From assembly GCF_008065135.1 (NCBI RefSeq), contig NZ_CP042914.1:6739404-6803403 (forward strand): DNA of 64,000 bases, given 5' to 3'. Of the stretch, positions 49,966-58,971 are shown piece by piece; positions within the stretch are counted from its first letter, which is position 1; each line of letters begins with the position of its first letter. A program made the position numbers and the translations under genes. The notes under the pieces are model-generated. The model searched no databases. It had not been told where the DNA came from and saw only the letters and a program-made list of their open reading frames with translations. This DNA comes from Roseimaritima ulvae. GTDB lineage: Bacteria; Planctomycetota; Planctomycetia; Pirellulales; Pirellulaceae.

Positions 49966-51045
49966 ATGGCAGAATCCAACGGAGAAAAGAAACATTCAGC
50001 CAGTGACCAACGGCGACGTAAAGCTCGCGAGGAAGGTCAGGTCGTCAAGAGCCAAGACCTAACCTCCGCGGCGATGCTGATGGCCGCCGTGATCGCCTTG
50101 TACTGGTTCGGACGCGACACGGTCGACAAACTGGCGGCGACCCTGGCGGAAGCCCTGTCCGACGGCCCCGATTTGGCGCTCACCACCGACGTGGCGACGG
50201 CCAACCTGGCGGCCACCGCGATGCGACTGGGCTGGATCGTAATGCCGATGCTGCTGCTGATGTTCGTGGCCGGCATCGCCGTCAATGTCGGTCAGGTGGG
50301 GTTGTTGTTGAGCACCAAGAAATTGATGCCGCAGTTCAGTCACATCAACCCGGTGTCGGGACTGAAACGCATCTTGTCGCTGCAGGGCTTGATGCGTCTG
50401 GCTTTTGGCATTTTTAAAATTGGCGTGATCGCCTACGTCGCCTACCTGTCGATCATGCAACAACAGGACGCGATCCTGGGCATCGCCGCGATGGAGATTC
50501 CCCTGCTGGCTAAGACCCTGTTCGAAAGCCTGTTCCGGACCAGCCTATGGATCGCCGCGGCCCTGCTGTTCTTGGCTCTGCTGGAATACGCCTACCAGTG
50601 GTGGAAGCACGAAGAGGACATGAAGATGACCGACCAGGAAGTCCGTGACGAGATGAAAGAATCCGATGGCGACCCGCAAATGAAAGCCCGTCGGCGGCAG
50701 ATCCAACGGCAGTTGGCAATGCAGCAGATCGCCTCGGAAGTTCCCAAAGCCGACGTGGTGGTCGCCAACCCCACAGAGTTATCGGTGGCGATCAAATACG
50801 ACCCCGCTCAGATGGCCGCCCCGATGGTGGTGGCCAAAGGCGCCGGCACCGTGGCCCAACGCATCCGCCGCGTGGCCTTGGAACACGGCGTCCCAATCGT
50901 GGAACGCAAACCCTTGGCGCAGATCCTGTATAAAACCGTCGAAGTGGGCGAATCGATTCCGCTGGAACAATACCAAGCGGTCGCGGAAGTGCTGCGGTAC
51001 GTATACCAACTGCAGGGCAAAACCGTGCCGCAAGCCGCGGCCTAG
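49966..51045 (+). CDS. flhB: Flagellar export switch protein FlhB
   Basis: A 359-aa export-gate protein that switches substrate class by self-cleavage. The N-terminal part has four membrane helices (AAMLMAAVIALYWFG, GWIVMPMLLLMFVAGIAVNVGQVGLL, LAFGIFKIGVIAYVAYLS, LWIAAALLFLALLEYAYQ). The cytoplasmic domain has the cleavage site VVVANPTELSVAIKYD: Asn268-Pro269-Thr270-Glu271, with Glu rather than His following Thr, which occurs in non-enteric FlhB. Upstream KMTDQEVRDEMKESDGDPQMK is the family linker. No flhA follows. Confidence 0.95.
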   Translation: MAESNGEKKHSASDQRRRKAREEGQVVKSQDLTSAAMLMAAVIALYWFGRDTVDKLAATLAEALSDGPDLALTTDVATANLAATAMRLGWIVMPMLLLMFVAGIAVNVGQVGLLLSTKKLMPQFSHINPVSGLKRILSLQGLMRLAFGIFKIGVIAYVAYLSIMQQQDAILGIAAMEIPLLAKTLFESLFRTSLWIAAALLFLALLEYAYQWWKHEEDMKMTDQEVRDEMKESDGDPQMKARRRQIQRQLAMQQIASEVPKADVVVANPTELSVAIKYDPAQMAAPMVVAKGAGTVAQRIRRVALEHGVPIVERKPLAQILYKTVEVGESIPLEQYQAVAEVLRYVYQLQGKTVPQAAA

Positions 51046-51048
51046 ACA

Positions 51049-51136
51049 CGTAGCTACCGTCGCCAGACGGTGGGCCCGCCGTAGCTACCGTCGCCAGACG
51101 GTGGGAATGTCGTAGCTACCGTCGCCAGACGGTGGG
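51049..51136 (+). repeat. Three tandem copies of the hairpin repeat
   Basis: CGTAGCTACCGTCGCCAGAC plus GGTGGG at 51049-51074, 51080-51105 and 51111-51136, a 31-bp period. It directly follows the flhB stop. The gap to 51287 (242 bp) also contains a GCAAATTGCA-rich stretch (about 51160-51195) and no gene. Confidence 0.9.
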
Positions 51137-51287
51137 AATGCGGCGGCTCCGAGGAAGATTGCAAATTGCAAAATGAACATTGCAAATTGCACATTGGCAC
51201 GTGAATCAACAACGACCGCGCATCATCATTATGTAACCCGTTCCGCTGCCACCATGCAGTATGGGGCGTTTTGCTCTGACGGAAAGG

Positions 51288-51716
51288 CTAACGTACTTCG
51301 GCGATTTCTAGTCGTACCTCGCCGGTGACGCGGGGCGGGGCAGGGCGGGGCAGGGCGAAGGTCAGGTCCAATTGGTTGACTGGCTGCAGGGTCTCAACAA
51401 TGTCGACCTCCACCGCCGTCACGGACTCCGTCGCTTCGCAGGTCCATACCGCTTGCCCGTTTAATTCGATGGCCCGCAGATGTTCGACGCTCTCGGCCAC
51501 CAGATACACACGGTCGCCGGCTTCCAGTCCGGTGGGGCGATTAAACGCGCGACGCATCACAAACGCGTCGACATTCTCCGCTTCGACGTCCGCCGCCCAC
51601 TGAACGCGTATGGCTCGGCCTTCATCGAACCGCGGCCCCGGCGAACACCACCAGGGACCGCGAAGCCGAATGGCGTGGCGATCCGATGGGTGGTGGGGGG
51701 AAGATGAATCGGCCAT
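51288..51716 (-). CDS. Small hypothetical protein downstream of surface protein
   Basis: A 142-aa soluble protein I do not recognise by name. The pattern IRLRGPWWCSPGPRFDEGRA, then VMRRAFNRPTGLEAGDRVYLVAES and HLRAIELNGQAV looks like a galactose-binding-like beta sandwich of the kind found in glycoside hydrolases. It has no signal peptide. It starts 8 bp after the stop of the giant cadherin-like surface gene on the same strand and is probably co-transcribed with it. Confidence 0.6.
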   Translation of the reverse strand: MADSSSPHHPSDRHAIRLRGPWWCSPGPRFDEGRAIRVQWAADVEAENVDAFVMRRAFNRPTGLEAGDRVYLVAESVEHLRAIELNGQAVWTCEATESVTAVEVDIVETLQPVNQLDLTFALPRPAPPRVTGEVRLEIAEVR

Positions 51717-51724
51717 CGAGCAGG

Positions 51725-54700
51725 TTACGCGAAATCTCCCGAACCCAGGATCTGATCGATGGCTTTGCGGAAGTCATCGTATTCCTCGTACAGCGCGTCG
51801 GAAGGCACGACGTCGAACACAAAGTCTTCGATGCCGCCGAAGATGCGAACCGCAAGGCCGCCTTCACCGTCAGCAACCGTCATAAACTGGTCATCATTCA
51901 GATTCGCCGTTAACACTTCGCCAGCCGTGTTGATAATCGTCAGCAGGGCAGACGTGGCGTCCTGGCTGAGTGCGACTTCCGCGTACCGGACGCCCTCAAA
52001 GCCCTGCTTGACGGTCATAAAGTTCAGGCTTCCATCGGCGTGCAAGGAAGCCGTGGCTCCTTGGGCTCCACCGTTAGAACTGGCACTAGCCGTGGAGTTG
52101 TTCCGCAGATACGTCGAGGCCAACAGATCCAAGTTCTCCACCGCCGCGGCGGCGGCCGTGCCGGTGTAACCGATCAAGGAGAAGGCATAATCGGTCGCGT
52201 CCACGCCGCCGGGTTGAGCGATGTCGATGGTGAATTGATTTTCCACACTGTCCAAATCGCCCTGCGTTCCCGCGGTGTCCGCACCATCGATGAGGTCAGG
52301 CGAAGTTGGGAAGCTGACCACGTAGGTACCGGGCGGCAACAGCCCGAAGCTAAAGTCGCCATCCAATTCGGTCAGTTGAGTACGGGAAATCACGGCCCCG
52401 GAAACATTGTCCGTGGCAGCACTGTAAAGCATCACCGGGTGTCCGCCCAAGCCCATCTCACCGGCTTCGCGGGTCCCGTTTCGCACTGGATTGTCCAGGC
52501 TCTCAATTTCGTCAAAGAACACCGAGCCTGAGATCGTGCTGGGCTGGAATTCTTGAACGTCCACGTTAACAGTGCCGGTAGCCGTTTCGATGCCATCAGT
52601 GATGGTGTACTGGAAACTGGTGCTGCCGATGAATTCGGTTTCCGGCACAAACTGAATGCTGCCGTCGGCCATCAGCGTGGCGGTGCCTCGGGTGCCCGTA
52701 TTGTCGACGGCGGTGATCGAAAGCGTTTGAGTGGCTTCGCCGGCGCTGTCGTTGGCCAACAACTGGGCCGAGGTGAATGTGGAAGTAAAGTTTTTGAAGG
52801 CCACTACGCTGTCGTCGCCCGCGGTGGGATCGATATTGTTGACCTGAATGGTCAACGAGGCCGGCGAACTGGCCACCGGATCGCCATTGTCGCTGACGGT
52901 GTAAGACAGCGTGTCGGTGCCTTCAAAGTTCAGCGGCGGCGTGTACACGATATTGCCGTTGTCCATGATCGCCGTGCCGCCTTCGGCAGTCGCCAGCGTC
53001 ACTGCGGTGACCGAAATTTCTTGATCACCTTCGCCGACGCCGGGATTGTCGTTGGCCAACAAATCGCTGATGGCGACCGTCAACGATTCGTTACTGGTGG
53101 TCGTCCGCGCCGGATCGGCTCCGATTACCGGCGGGTCATTAACCGGTCCCACAGTGACGGTCACGGTGCCCGTGGCCGCCGCCTGATCCACAACTACTCC
53201 GCCGGAATCGGTCACGCTGTAGGTGAATACGATGCGGCCGTTGTAGTCGTCGCTGGGATCGACGCGAACGCTGTCGCCGACGATCGAAAGCGTGGCTTCG
53301 CCGGCGCCTTCGGTGATCGCTCCCAAGCCGGCGATCGACAGGGTTTCACCTGGATTGGCGCGGTCATTGGCCAACACCGGCACGTCCACCGTGATGGCTT
53401 CGTCGGTGGTGGCCGTATCATCCAACGCTCGCGGTCGCGGACCCTGAGTGACGTTGATCGTGACGGTGGCTTGGCTGGTCAGATTGCCCGAATCACTAAT
53501 CGTGTAGGTGAACGTTGTCTGACCGGGTTCCAACAACAACGGGTCATACACCACCGCTCCGCCACCGGGGGCGATGCTAACGCCGGCGCCACTGACAGTC
53601 GTGACCGTGATCGAATCGGTCGTTTCCAATGGGCCAGCACTGTCATTGTCCAGCACATCCAACGTCTGCGGGCCGGACAATTCTTCCACGTCAAAGCTGT
53701 CGTCTCCCGCCGTGGGCGAATCATTCACGCCCGCCAGATTGATCGTCACCGTGGCGGTGTCCGACCCCAGGTCGTTGCTGACGGTGTACTCAAAGGTCGC
53801 CACGTCGCCGAAGACGTCCCCGTTGACCGGCGTATAGCTGTAGCTGCCATTGCCGTTATCGGTCAGCGTGCCGGCCCCCAGCCCCGTCACCAAGGACGTC
53901 AGTCCGGAAACATCATCCACCACGATCGGCGAGGTGCCGATCACGTTCGCCAACAGATCACTGTCGGTGAAATTCAAGGTCGTGTTTTCGGTACCCGACA
54001 GCGTGAAATCGCTGGCCGTGGGAGCCACAGGCTGTTCGTCGATATTGACGGTCACCTGAATGGACGCAGAAGTCGCACCGTCCGAATCGCGGGCCACATA
54101 ACTGAACGTGGCCGTCGCGCCGGTAGCCGGCGGCGTGTAAGACACCGTGCCGTCACCGTTCAATACGGCTCCCGCACCGGCCACCGAAGCGATTTCCAAG
54201 TTTTGGTCTTCGTTCGCCGGCCCGCCACTATCGTTGCTCAGCAACTCCGCCGGCTGGATAACCCGCACCGAACCGCGGGTCGCCGAGATCGTGTCAGCGA
54301 CGCCGGTGGGGGCGTCGTTTTGCGAATTCACGGTCACGTTCACCGTGCCGGTTCGCTGCTCCGAACCGTTGCTGACCACATAGGTAAACGAATCATCACC
54401 AAAGAAGTCCGCATCCGGCGTGTAGGTCGCGACCGAACCGGTCAAGCTGACATCGCCGTCGGAGCCATCGGATGCCGAGAGAATCGTAAGCGTGGCATTC
54501 GGATCCGTCAGGTCGTCGACCAACGTCGATAGGTCGATCGTATTGCCGCCGGCTGGCGACAGGTCTTCATTCAGAGTGATGCTGCCGGTGCCGGCGCTCA
54601 AGCCGCCCTCTAGCACGTTGATGACCACCAAACCGTAACGGTCGTCACCGGCTACCGAAGGATCGTCTTCGATGTCGACTTTGGCATTGTCCGCTCGCAA

Positions 54701-56014
54701 CTTGTCCGTCTCATCGATCAACAACAATTCGTTGCCCGAAGCCTCACGGGGATCTTCCAAAGGCTGGTCGACCTGGATCACAAAGTCGCTGACCAATTGC
54801 TTAAAGCGAATCGGCAAGCTGTAGGCATCGTAGGGCATCGTGTTGCCCTGGTCGTTATAGCCACCGGGCAGGTTGCCCGCCGCTTGACCACCGACGTTGT
54901 CATACCCATCGGCGTCAAAAGCGCCAGAGATAGTGTTCTCGTAAACCAGTTGGCCGCCAGCGCTACGGCTCATCAGATTAATGTTCAGCGGAATCGCTTC
55001 GGGATTGACGCTTTCATTGGGTTGACCGGCATTTAGAATCGCCGGCGTCTCATTGTTCTGGAAAACAACCGGATCACCGCTCAACTGACTGGTGTCGGCG
55101 ACAAGGTTGGGCAACTGCTGATTGGCCAAGCCGTCGGTCAGGAAGCGAATCTGGATGTCCAACCCAATCGTGTCGTTCAGCGGCGGCAAGGTTTCGACCG
55201 AAAACTGGTCGCTGCTATACCCTAGCTGCGTCAGCACCCCTTCAATCGCCCCGCTGGGGTTGCTGCCCAATTGGCTGACCGTCACCGGAACCGGCGTCTG
55301 ACCTACCGCGCCCTCTTCGGAGAAAAAGATCGTGCCGCTCGCCGAAGTGATTTCGGTGGAGAACAACAACTCCTGCGTTTCCGTCACCACCGGCTCGACG
55401 ACATCAGCAAACGTAAAGCCACTGCCGGCCATTTCCGCGGTGGGCGAAAAGATGTCGGTGTAGACCGTAAAGGCCCCCGCGTCGGCGCCGAAACCTCGCA
55501 GGTCCAAGTAAGAAACTTCCAAATCCACAATCTGGCTTCGCTCAGTGGTATCGTCGAACACCAAGTTCAGCGTGCGGCTGCCATCGGCCAACAGATCGGC
55601 ATCGGTTTCGTGATCCCGCAGGCCCAACCGCAATTCGATCAACTCACCATCGACGCCCTGGCCACGGTTCAGTGCGTTGACGACAAACAGGGCGTCGGCC
55701 GGGGCCAGTTCCTCGTCGCCGTCGACGTCGACAAAACCGGTCTCGGTGGCGTCTTCGCCCTCCATCAGGGTTTCCACATCGCCCGCGCCGCGACGGTTCA
55801 GCTGGTTAATTACCATCAACGCATCGATGGGCTCGATCCGGTAATCGCGATTAACGTCCGCGGGAGCAAAGTCATTGTGGAAGGCGAGCAGGTCACCGGC
55901 CAACAACTCACGCCGCTCCAACGCTTCGCTTCGCAGACGCCGCTTTCCGCCGGTCTGAGCCTGTTTGCGACGTACGTTCTTCGAACGAGTAAAAAGGCGG
56001 CCAATTGATTTCAT
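51725..56014 (-). CDS. Giant surface protein, LEPR-XLL, dockerin and cadherin-like repeats
   Basis: A ~1429-aa secreted or surface protein. ATG 56014 (MKSIGRLFTRSKNV) is preferred to GTG 56065, giving a basic leader and the LEPR-XLL motif RSEALERRELLAGD, a planctomycetal N-terminal domain of unknown export role. Two dockerin-type repeats follow within the first ~140 residues: DVNRDYRIEPIDALMVINQL and DVDGDEELAPADALFVVNAL. From about residue 510 are seven or more tandem cadherin-like/bacterial Ig domains, recognisable by NDAPTGVADTIS, DDSFTYVVSNG, GDDSFDVEEL and FTYSVTDSGG blocks. An SdrD-like B domain (SGSVFFDEIESLDNPVRNGT) lies near 1190. Calcium-dependent adhesion or matrix assembly is inferred. 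No signal peptidase site is obvious. Confidence 0.85.
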   Translation of the reverse strand: MKSIGRLFTRSKNVRRKQAQTGGKRRLRSEALERRELLAGDLLAFHNDFAPADVNRDYRIEPIDALMVINQLNRRGAGDVETLMEGEDATETGFVDVDGDEELAPADALFVVNALNRGQGVDGELIELRLGLRDHETDADLLADGSRTLNLVFDDTTERSQIVDLEVSYLDLRGFGADAGAFTVYTDIFSPTAEMAGSGFTFADVVEPVVTETQELLFSTEITSASGTIFFSEEGAVGQTPVPVTVSQLGSNPSGAIEGVLTQLGYSSDQFSVETLPPLNDTIGLDIQIRFLTDGLANQQLPNLVADTSQLSGDPVVFQNNETPAILNAGQPNESVNPEAIPLNINLMSRSAGGQLVYENTISGAFDADGYDNVGGQAAGNLPGGYNDQGNTMPYDAYSLPIRFKQLVSDFVIQVDQPLEDPREASGNELLLIDETDKLRADNAKVDIEDDPSVAGDDRYGLVVINVLEGGLSAGTGSITLNEDLSPAGGNTIDLSTLVDDLTDPNATLTILSASDGSDGDVSLTGSVATYTPDADFFGDDSFTYVVSNGSEQRTGTVNVTVNSQNDAPTGVADTISATRGSVRVIQPAELLSNDSGGPANEDQNLEIASVAGAGAVLNGDGTVSYTPPATGATATFSYVARDSDGATSASIQVTVNIDEQPVAPTASDFTLSGTENTTLNFTDSDLLANVIGTSPIVVDDVSGLTSLVTGLGAGTLTDNGNGSYSYTPVNGDVFGDVATFEYTVSNDLGSDTATVTINLAGVNDSPTAGDDSFDVEELSGPQTLDVLDNDSAGPLETTDSITVTTVSGAGVSIAPGGGAVVYDPLLLEPGQTTFTYTISDSGNLTSQATVTINVTQGPRPRALDDTATTDEAITVDVPVLANDRANPGETLSIAGLGAITEGAGEATLSIVGDSVRVDPSDDYNGRIVFTYSVTDSGGVVVDQAAATGTVTVTVGPVNDPPVIGADPARTTTSNESLTVAISDLLANDNPGVGEGDQEISVTAVTLATAEGGTAIMDNGNIVYTPPLNFEGTDTLSYTVSDNGDPVASSPASLTIQVNNIDPTAGDDSVVAFKNFTSTFTSAQLLANDSAGEATQTLSITAVDNTGTRGTATLMADGSIQFVPETEFIGSTSFQYTITDGIETATGTVNVDVQEFQPSTISGSVFFDEIESLDNPVRNGTREAGEMGLGGHPVMLYSAATDNVSGAVISRTQLTELDGDFSFGLLPPGTYVVSFPTSPDLIDGADTAGTQGDLDSVENQFTIDIAQPGGVDATDYAFSLIGYTGTAAAAAVENLDLLASTYLRNNSTASASSNGGAQGATASLHADGSLNFMTVKQGFEGVRYAEVALSQDATSALLTIINTAGEVLTANLNDDQFMTVADGEGGLAVRIFGGIEDFVFDVVPSDALYEEYDDFRKAIDQILGSGDFA

Positions 56015-56158
56015 CGCCAAATCCAATTTCGTTTTCGACAGCTGGGAATGATCTTGCGAATGCACTTTGCAGGTACAGAGCCCCCATACTAACCAGCTTG
56101 ACTAGGTTATCAAGAAACCATTCTGTTTGAAATCGCAGACCTGCAGACTAACCGACAG

Positions 56159-58693
56159 TTAGAATCCTTCGGACCGTAAAGGTTCCGAAAAAAATGGTTC
56201 CAACGGATCGGCGGGTTTCTCCGCGGAGGGTGGCTCATTATCGTTATAATCGCTACGCTCGGGCGATTCGGGGGCCGTTGCCCCACCCATAGCAGACAAA
56301 AAATCTTCACTAAAATTTCCGGCCATCAAGCGATCGACGGCCAGAACTTCCGCATCGGGCGACGTCGTGCCGCTCTCCGTAGCGGTCTGCTGCCCCGTCT
56401 GCCTGAGGTTCCAACCGGCGGCCTGCTCGGCCTGCCCGCCGCTGTCCAGTTCGCCACTGCCCAATTCGCCACTGCCCAGTTCGCCGCTGCCCTGTCCTTC
56501 CGTTCGGGCTCGACGATTTAAGGCGTTGACGACCAGCAGGGCATCGGTGGGCGTCGCCCAACCGTCGCCATCGGCATCGATCAGGTAATCGTCGTCGGTG
56601 AGGCTCGGCAGGGGGCTGCTGCCATAGCGATTTAAATAGTTAATGACCAGCAGGGCATCGAGCGGTTCGAGCTCCTGATTGCCGTCGACATCTTCGTTTT
56701 CGAGAGCATTTTGCCAGGGGCTGGCGATCCGCTGGACGGCCACGTTCAAACCGCTGGAACGGCCGCCAGCGACCGTGACGCTGGACGTTCCCGCAAATTC
56801 GTGGATCACCGAAGGCGGTGTGACGGCCACATCGTAGGTCCCGTCGGGCAGATTTTCGAAGCGAAACACCCCGCCCTCGCCGCTGGTCACCGTCAGTTCG
56901 GGACCGTAGCCGATTTGGGTGACCAAGATTTCACTGGCGGCGTGCCCCAGCACTCGGATTCGCGCGATCTGATTGCTGGGATCCTGAACTTCTAAAACCA
57001 CGGACTGTCCCGTCTGAAGCTTCACCGAGGTGTCGCGGTCGAGCAGATTCCCTAAGGCGTCGTAGGCTTCCAGGCGCCCCACCGCATCGGGCTCGGCCCC
57101 GGCGATCGTCACCTGCACCCGCGTGGTGGGTTCGTCCATCCGAACGTCCAACGAATCGTAAGGCGACCAACGATCGATCCATTCGGCGGTGGTAGCCTTG
57201 TACCAAGCCAATCGCTGACCGGCTCCGTCACCGGAATCGACGGTCACGGCCACCTGACCGTCGGAATACAGGGCGTTGGCAGTCGGGGTTAGCCCCGGGA
57301 CATCGTCCAGCACACTGCCGGCCGAATAAGCATCCGCATCCAGTTGGCCCACAGCCGGAAGGCCCCCACCGCTGGCCGCCACCACGGTGGCCACCAAGCC
57401 GTCGATGGCCGCTTCGTCCAAGGCGGGCATTTCGTCCGCATTTTCGTCCAGAAACGCGTATCCGTTGACCGCCGCTGGCGCCGAACCGGGGACCGTGGGG
57501 GTAGCGGAAATCACCGGGCTGGTAACCCCGCTGGACGCATCAATAGCGCGGATATCGACGCGTTCAAAACCGCTCGACAACGGCAGCGAAAATTCGACGT
57601 CGGTGACTTGCAAATCCGGTGCAACGGCCGTCCGCCAAACGCCGCCGTCGACGCGATATTCGATCCGGCTGATGCGATTCAGCGTGATGTCGTTGCCCAA
57701 ACCCTCGGGGTTCTGATTGGGCAGCGCCACCGCCCGTGCCGAACCTGAAAATTCCAACTGCTGGGAATCGGCGTCATAGCTCGCCACGCCCTGCAGCTCC
57801 AGCGGCACATCCAGCACATCAAAAATGCCGTCACCATCGCTGTCCTGCCAACCGACCAGGGCCAGCGTAGATGCCGGACTGTAGTGATTTTGGAAGGCGG
57901 TGCTGCGGTACGTGCCGCCCGCCATAATACTGATGTCCTGGACGAAATCCGGGTCGGGATTGTTGGCTGCGTTCAGGTTCAAGGTGTCGTAGTAACCGCG
58001 ATGCTCCGACCAGGAGTCGCCGCCGGTATATTCATCCTGAGCCCAGAACAAATGCCCCAACTCATGGGTGAACACATTGGTGTCGCGGGTCGAAGGCACC
58101 ACCATATAGGCTCCACCGGCATAGGCAAACGCCGTCGAAAACGACCCACCTTGCTTAAACGTGCCATCGGTCCCCGAGGCATCGACCACCAGAATCGTCA
58201 CCGCCCAATCGGCCCCCAGCGCCTCGCGCTGTTGGTTGTTGAACGCCCGGACTGCATTCCGCAATGTTAACGAGGTGTCGGCCTGTTGCGCTTGCAGGAA
58301 GGACGCCAAATACGATTCATGCCGATTGGAAATTTCTTCGATCGGCTCGTAGCTGGTTTCAAACGGCTCACGCGCGAAGGTTTCGTCGTAAACAAATTCC
58401 AGCGTATGAACGGTGTCCAAGGTGTCCAACGTATCGGACCACCAGTCCATCGCATTACGAATCTTCTGCAGCACCCCGTCGATCTCTTCGGCAGTCCAGT
58501 CCTGGGTGCTGGCCGCGCCGGTGGATTCGAAAAACACCGGGGTCACCGCCACGGTGCCCAACATATACTCCGCCGTATCGAGCGGTTCAGCCCCCAGCGG
58601 CAGGCCCGACAAGACACGCCGGTGCTCCAACGTCTCGATTCGCAAACGGCGACGACGCGCGGACGGACCAACAGGGGGACGGCGATGCGGCAT
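56159..58693 (-). CDS. Surface metalloprotease-like protein with LEPR-XLL and dockerin
   Basis: An 844-aa protein. ATG 58693 is preferred (MPHRRPPVGPSARRRRLRIE), placing the LEPR-XLL-type motif IETLEHRRVLSG near residue 30; the frame is open to 58780 (TTG), so the start is uncertain. A zincin site, FTHELGHLFWAQDEY (HExxHxxxxxDE), lies near residue 210, in a domain similar to secreted zinc proteases. A segment with GDGIFDVLDVPLELQG follows, then Ig-like/PKD-type beta domains and a C-terminal dockerin pair: DVDGNQELEPLDALLVINYL and DADGDGWATPTDALLVVNAL. After that is a low-complexity GSGELGSGEL run. The start lies about 280 bp downstream of the next surface gene's stop. Confidence 0.82.
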   Translation of the reverse strand: MPHRRPPVGPSARRRRLRIETLEHRRVLSGLPLGAEPLDTAEYMLGTVAVTPVFFESTGAASTQDWTAEEIDGVLQKIRNAMDWWSDTLDTLDTVHTLEFVYDETFAREPFETSYEPIEEISNRHESYLASFLQAQQADTSLTLRNAVRAFNNQQREALGADWAVTILVVDASGTDGTFKQGGSFSTAFAYAGGAYMVVPSTRDTNVFTHELGHLFWAQDEYTGGDSWSEHRGYYDTLNLNAANNPDPDFVQDISIMAGGTYRSTAFQNHYSPASTLALVGWQDSDGDGIFDVLDVPLELQGVASYDADSQQLEFSGSARAVALPNQNPEGLGNDITLNRISRIEYRVDGGVWRTAVAPDLQVTDVEFSLPLSSGFERVDIRAIDASSGVTSPVISATPTVPGSAPAAVNGYAFLDENADEMPALDEAAIDGLVATVVAASGGGLPAVGQLDADAYSAGSVLDDVPGLTPTANALYSDGQVAVTVDSGDGAGQRLAWYKATTAEWIDRWSPYDSLDVRMDEPTTRVQVTIAGAEPDAVGRLEAYDALGNLLDRDTSVKLQTGQSVVLEVQDPSNQIARIRVLGHAASEILVTQIGYGPELTVTSGEGGVFRFENLPDGTYDVAVTPPSVIHEFAGTSSVTVAGGRSSGLNVAVQRIASPWQNALENEDVDGNQELEPLDALLVINYLNRYGSSPLPSLTDDDYLIDADGDGWATPTDALLVVNALNRRARTEGQGSGELGSGELGSGELDSGGQAEQAAGWNLRQTGQQTATESGTTSPDAEVLAVDRLMAGNFSEDFLSAMGGATAPESPERSDYNDNEPPSAEKPADPLEPFFSEPLRSEGF

Positions 58694-58873
58694 ACAGCAA
58701 ATGGGAGAAGGAACACGGAAGACAGTCGACCAAGCAGCAGCGACCCTGCTTAGAAGCATCCGTCGGCCAGATAATTCCAAAAAACCAAGCCAAAACGAAA
58801 CGCTGCTCCTATTTTAACCAGCCGCGCCAAATCCCCAGGCTTTTTTTGCTGCTGGCCCCGTGCCCGTACACCG

Positions 58874-58905
58874 GTAGCATGGACCCCGTGGGCCCCGGCC
58901 CGTGC
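58874..58905 (+). repeat. Variant GC-rich element
   Basis: GTAGCATGGACCCCGTGGGC followed by CCCGGCCCGTGC. This is the 24-bp element with an 8-base insertion in its centre. It lies between the two surface-protein genes. Confidence 0.6.
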
Positions 58906-58971
58906 CGTAGCAAACCTCACGACTCAGAGAGTCATGCTACGGCTACGGCTACGGGAGAAAGGCTACGGGAA

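Noticed and set aside
52553-54532. 659-codon forward open frame opposite the cadherin-like surface gene
   Set aside because: It is an antisense shadow: GC-rich repetitive coding keeps the other strand open. The reverse frame has clear repeated domains; the forward one is rich in Arg, Gly, Val and His without domains.
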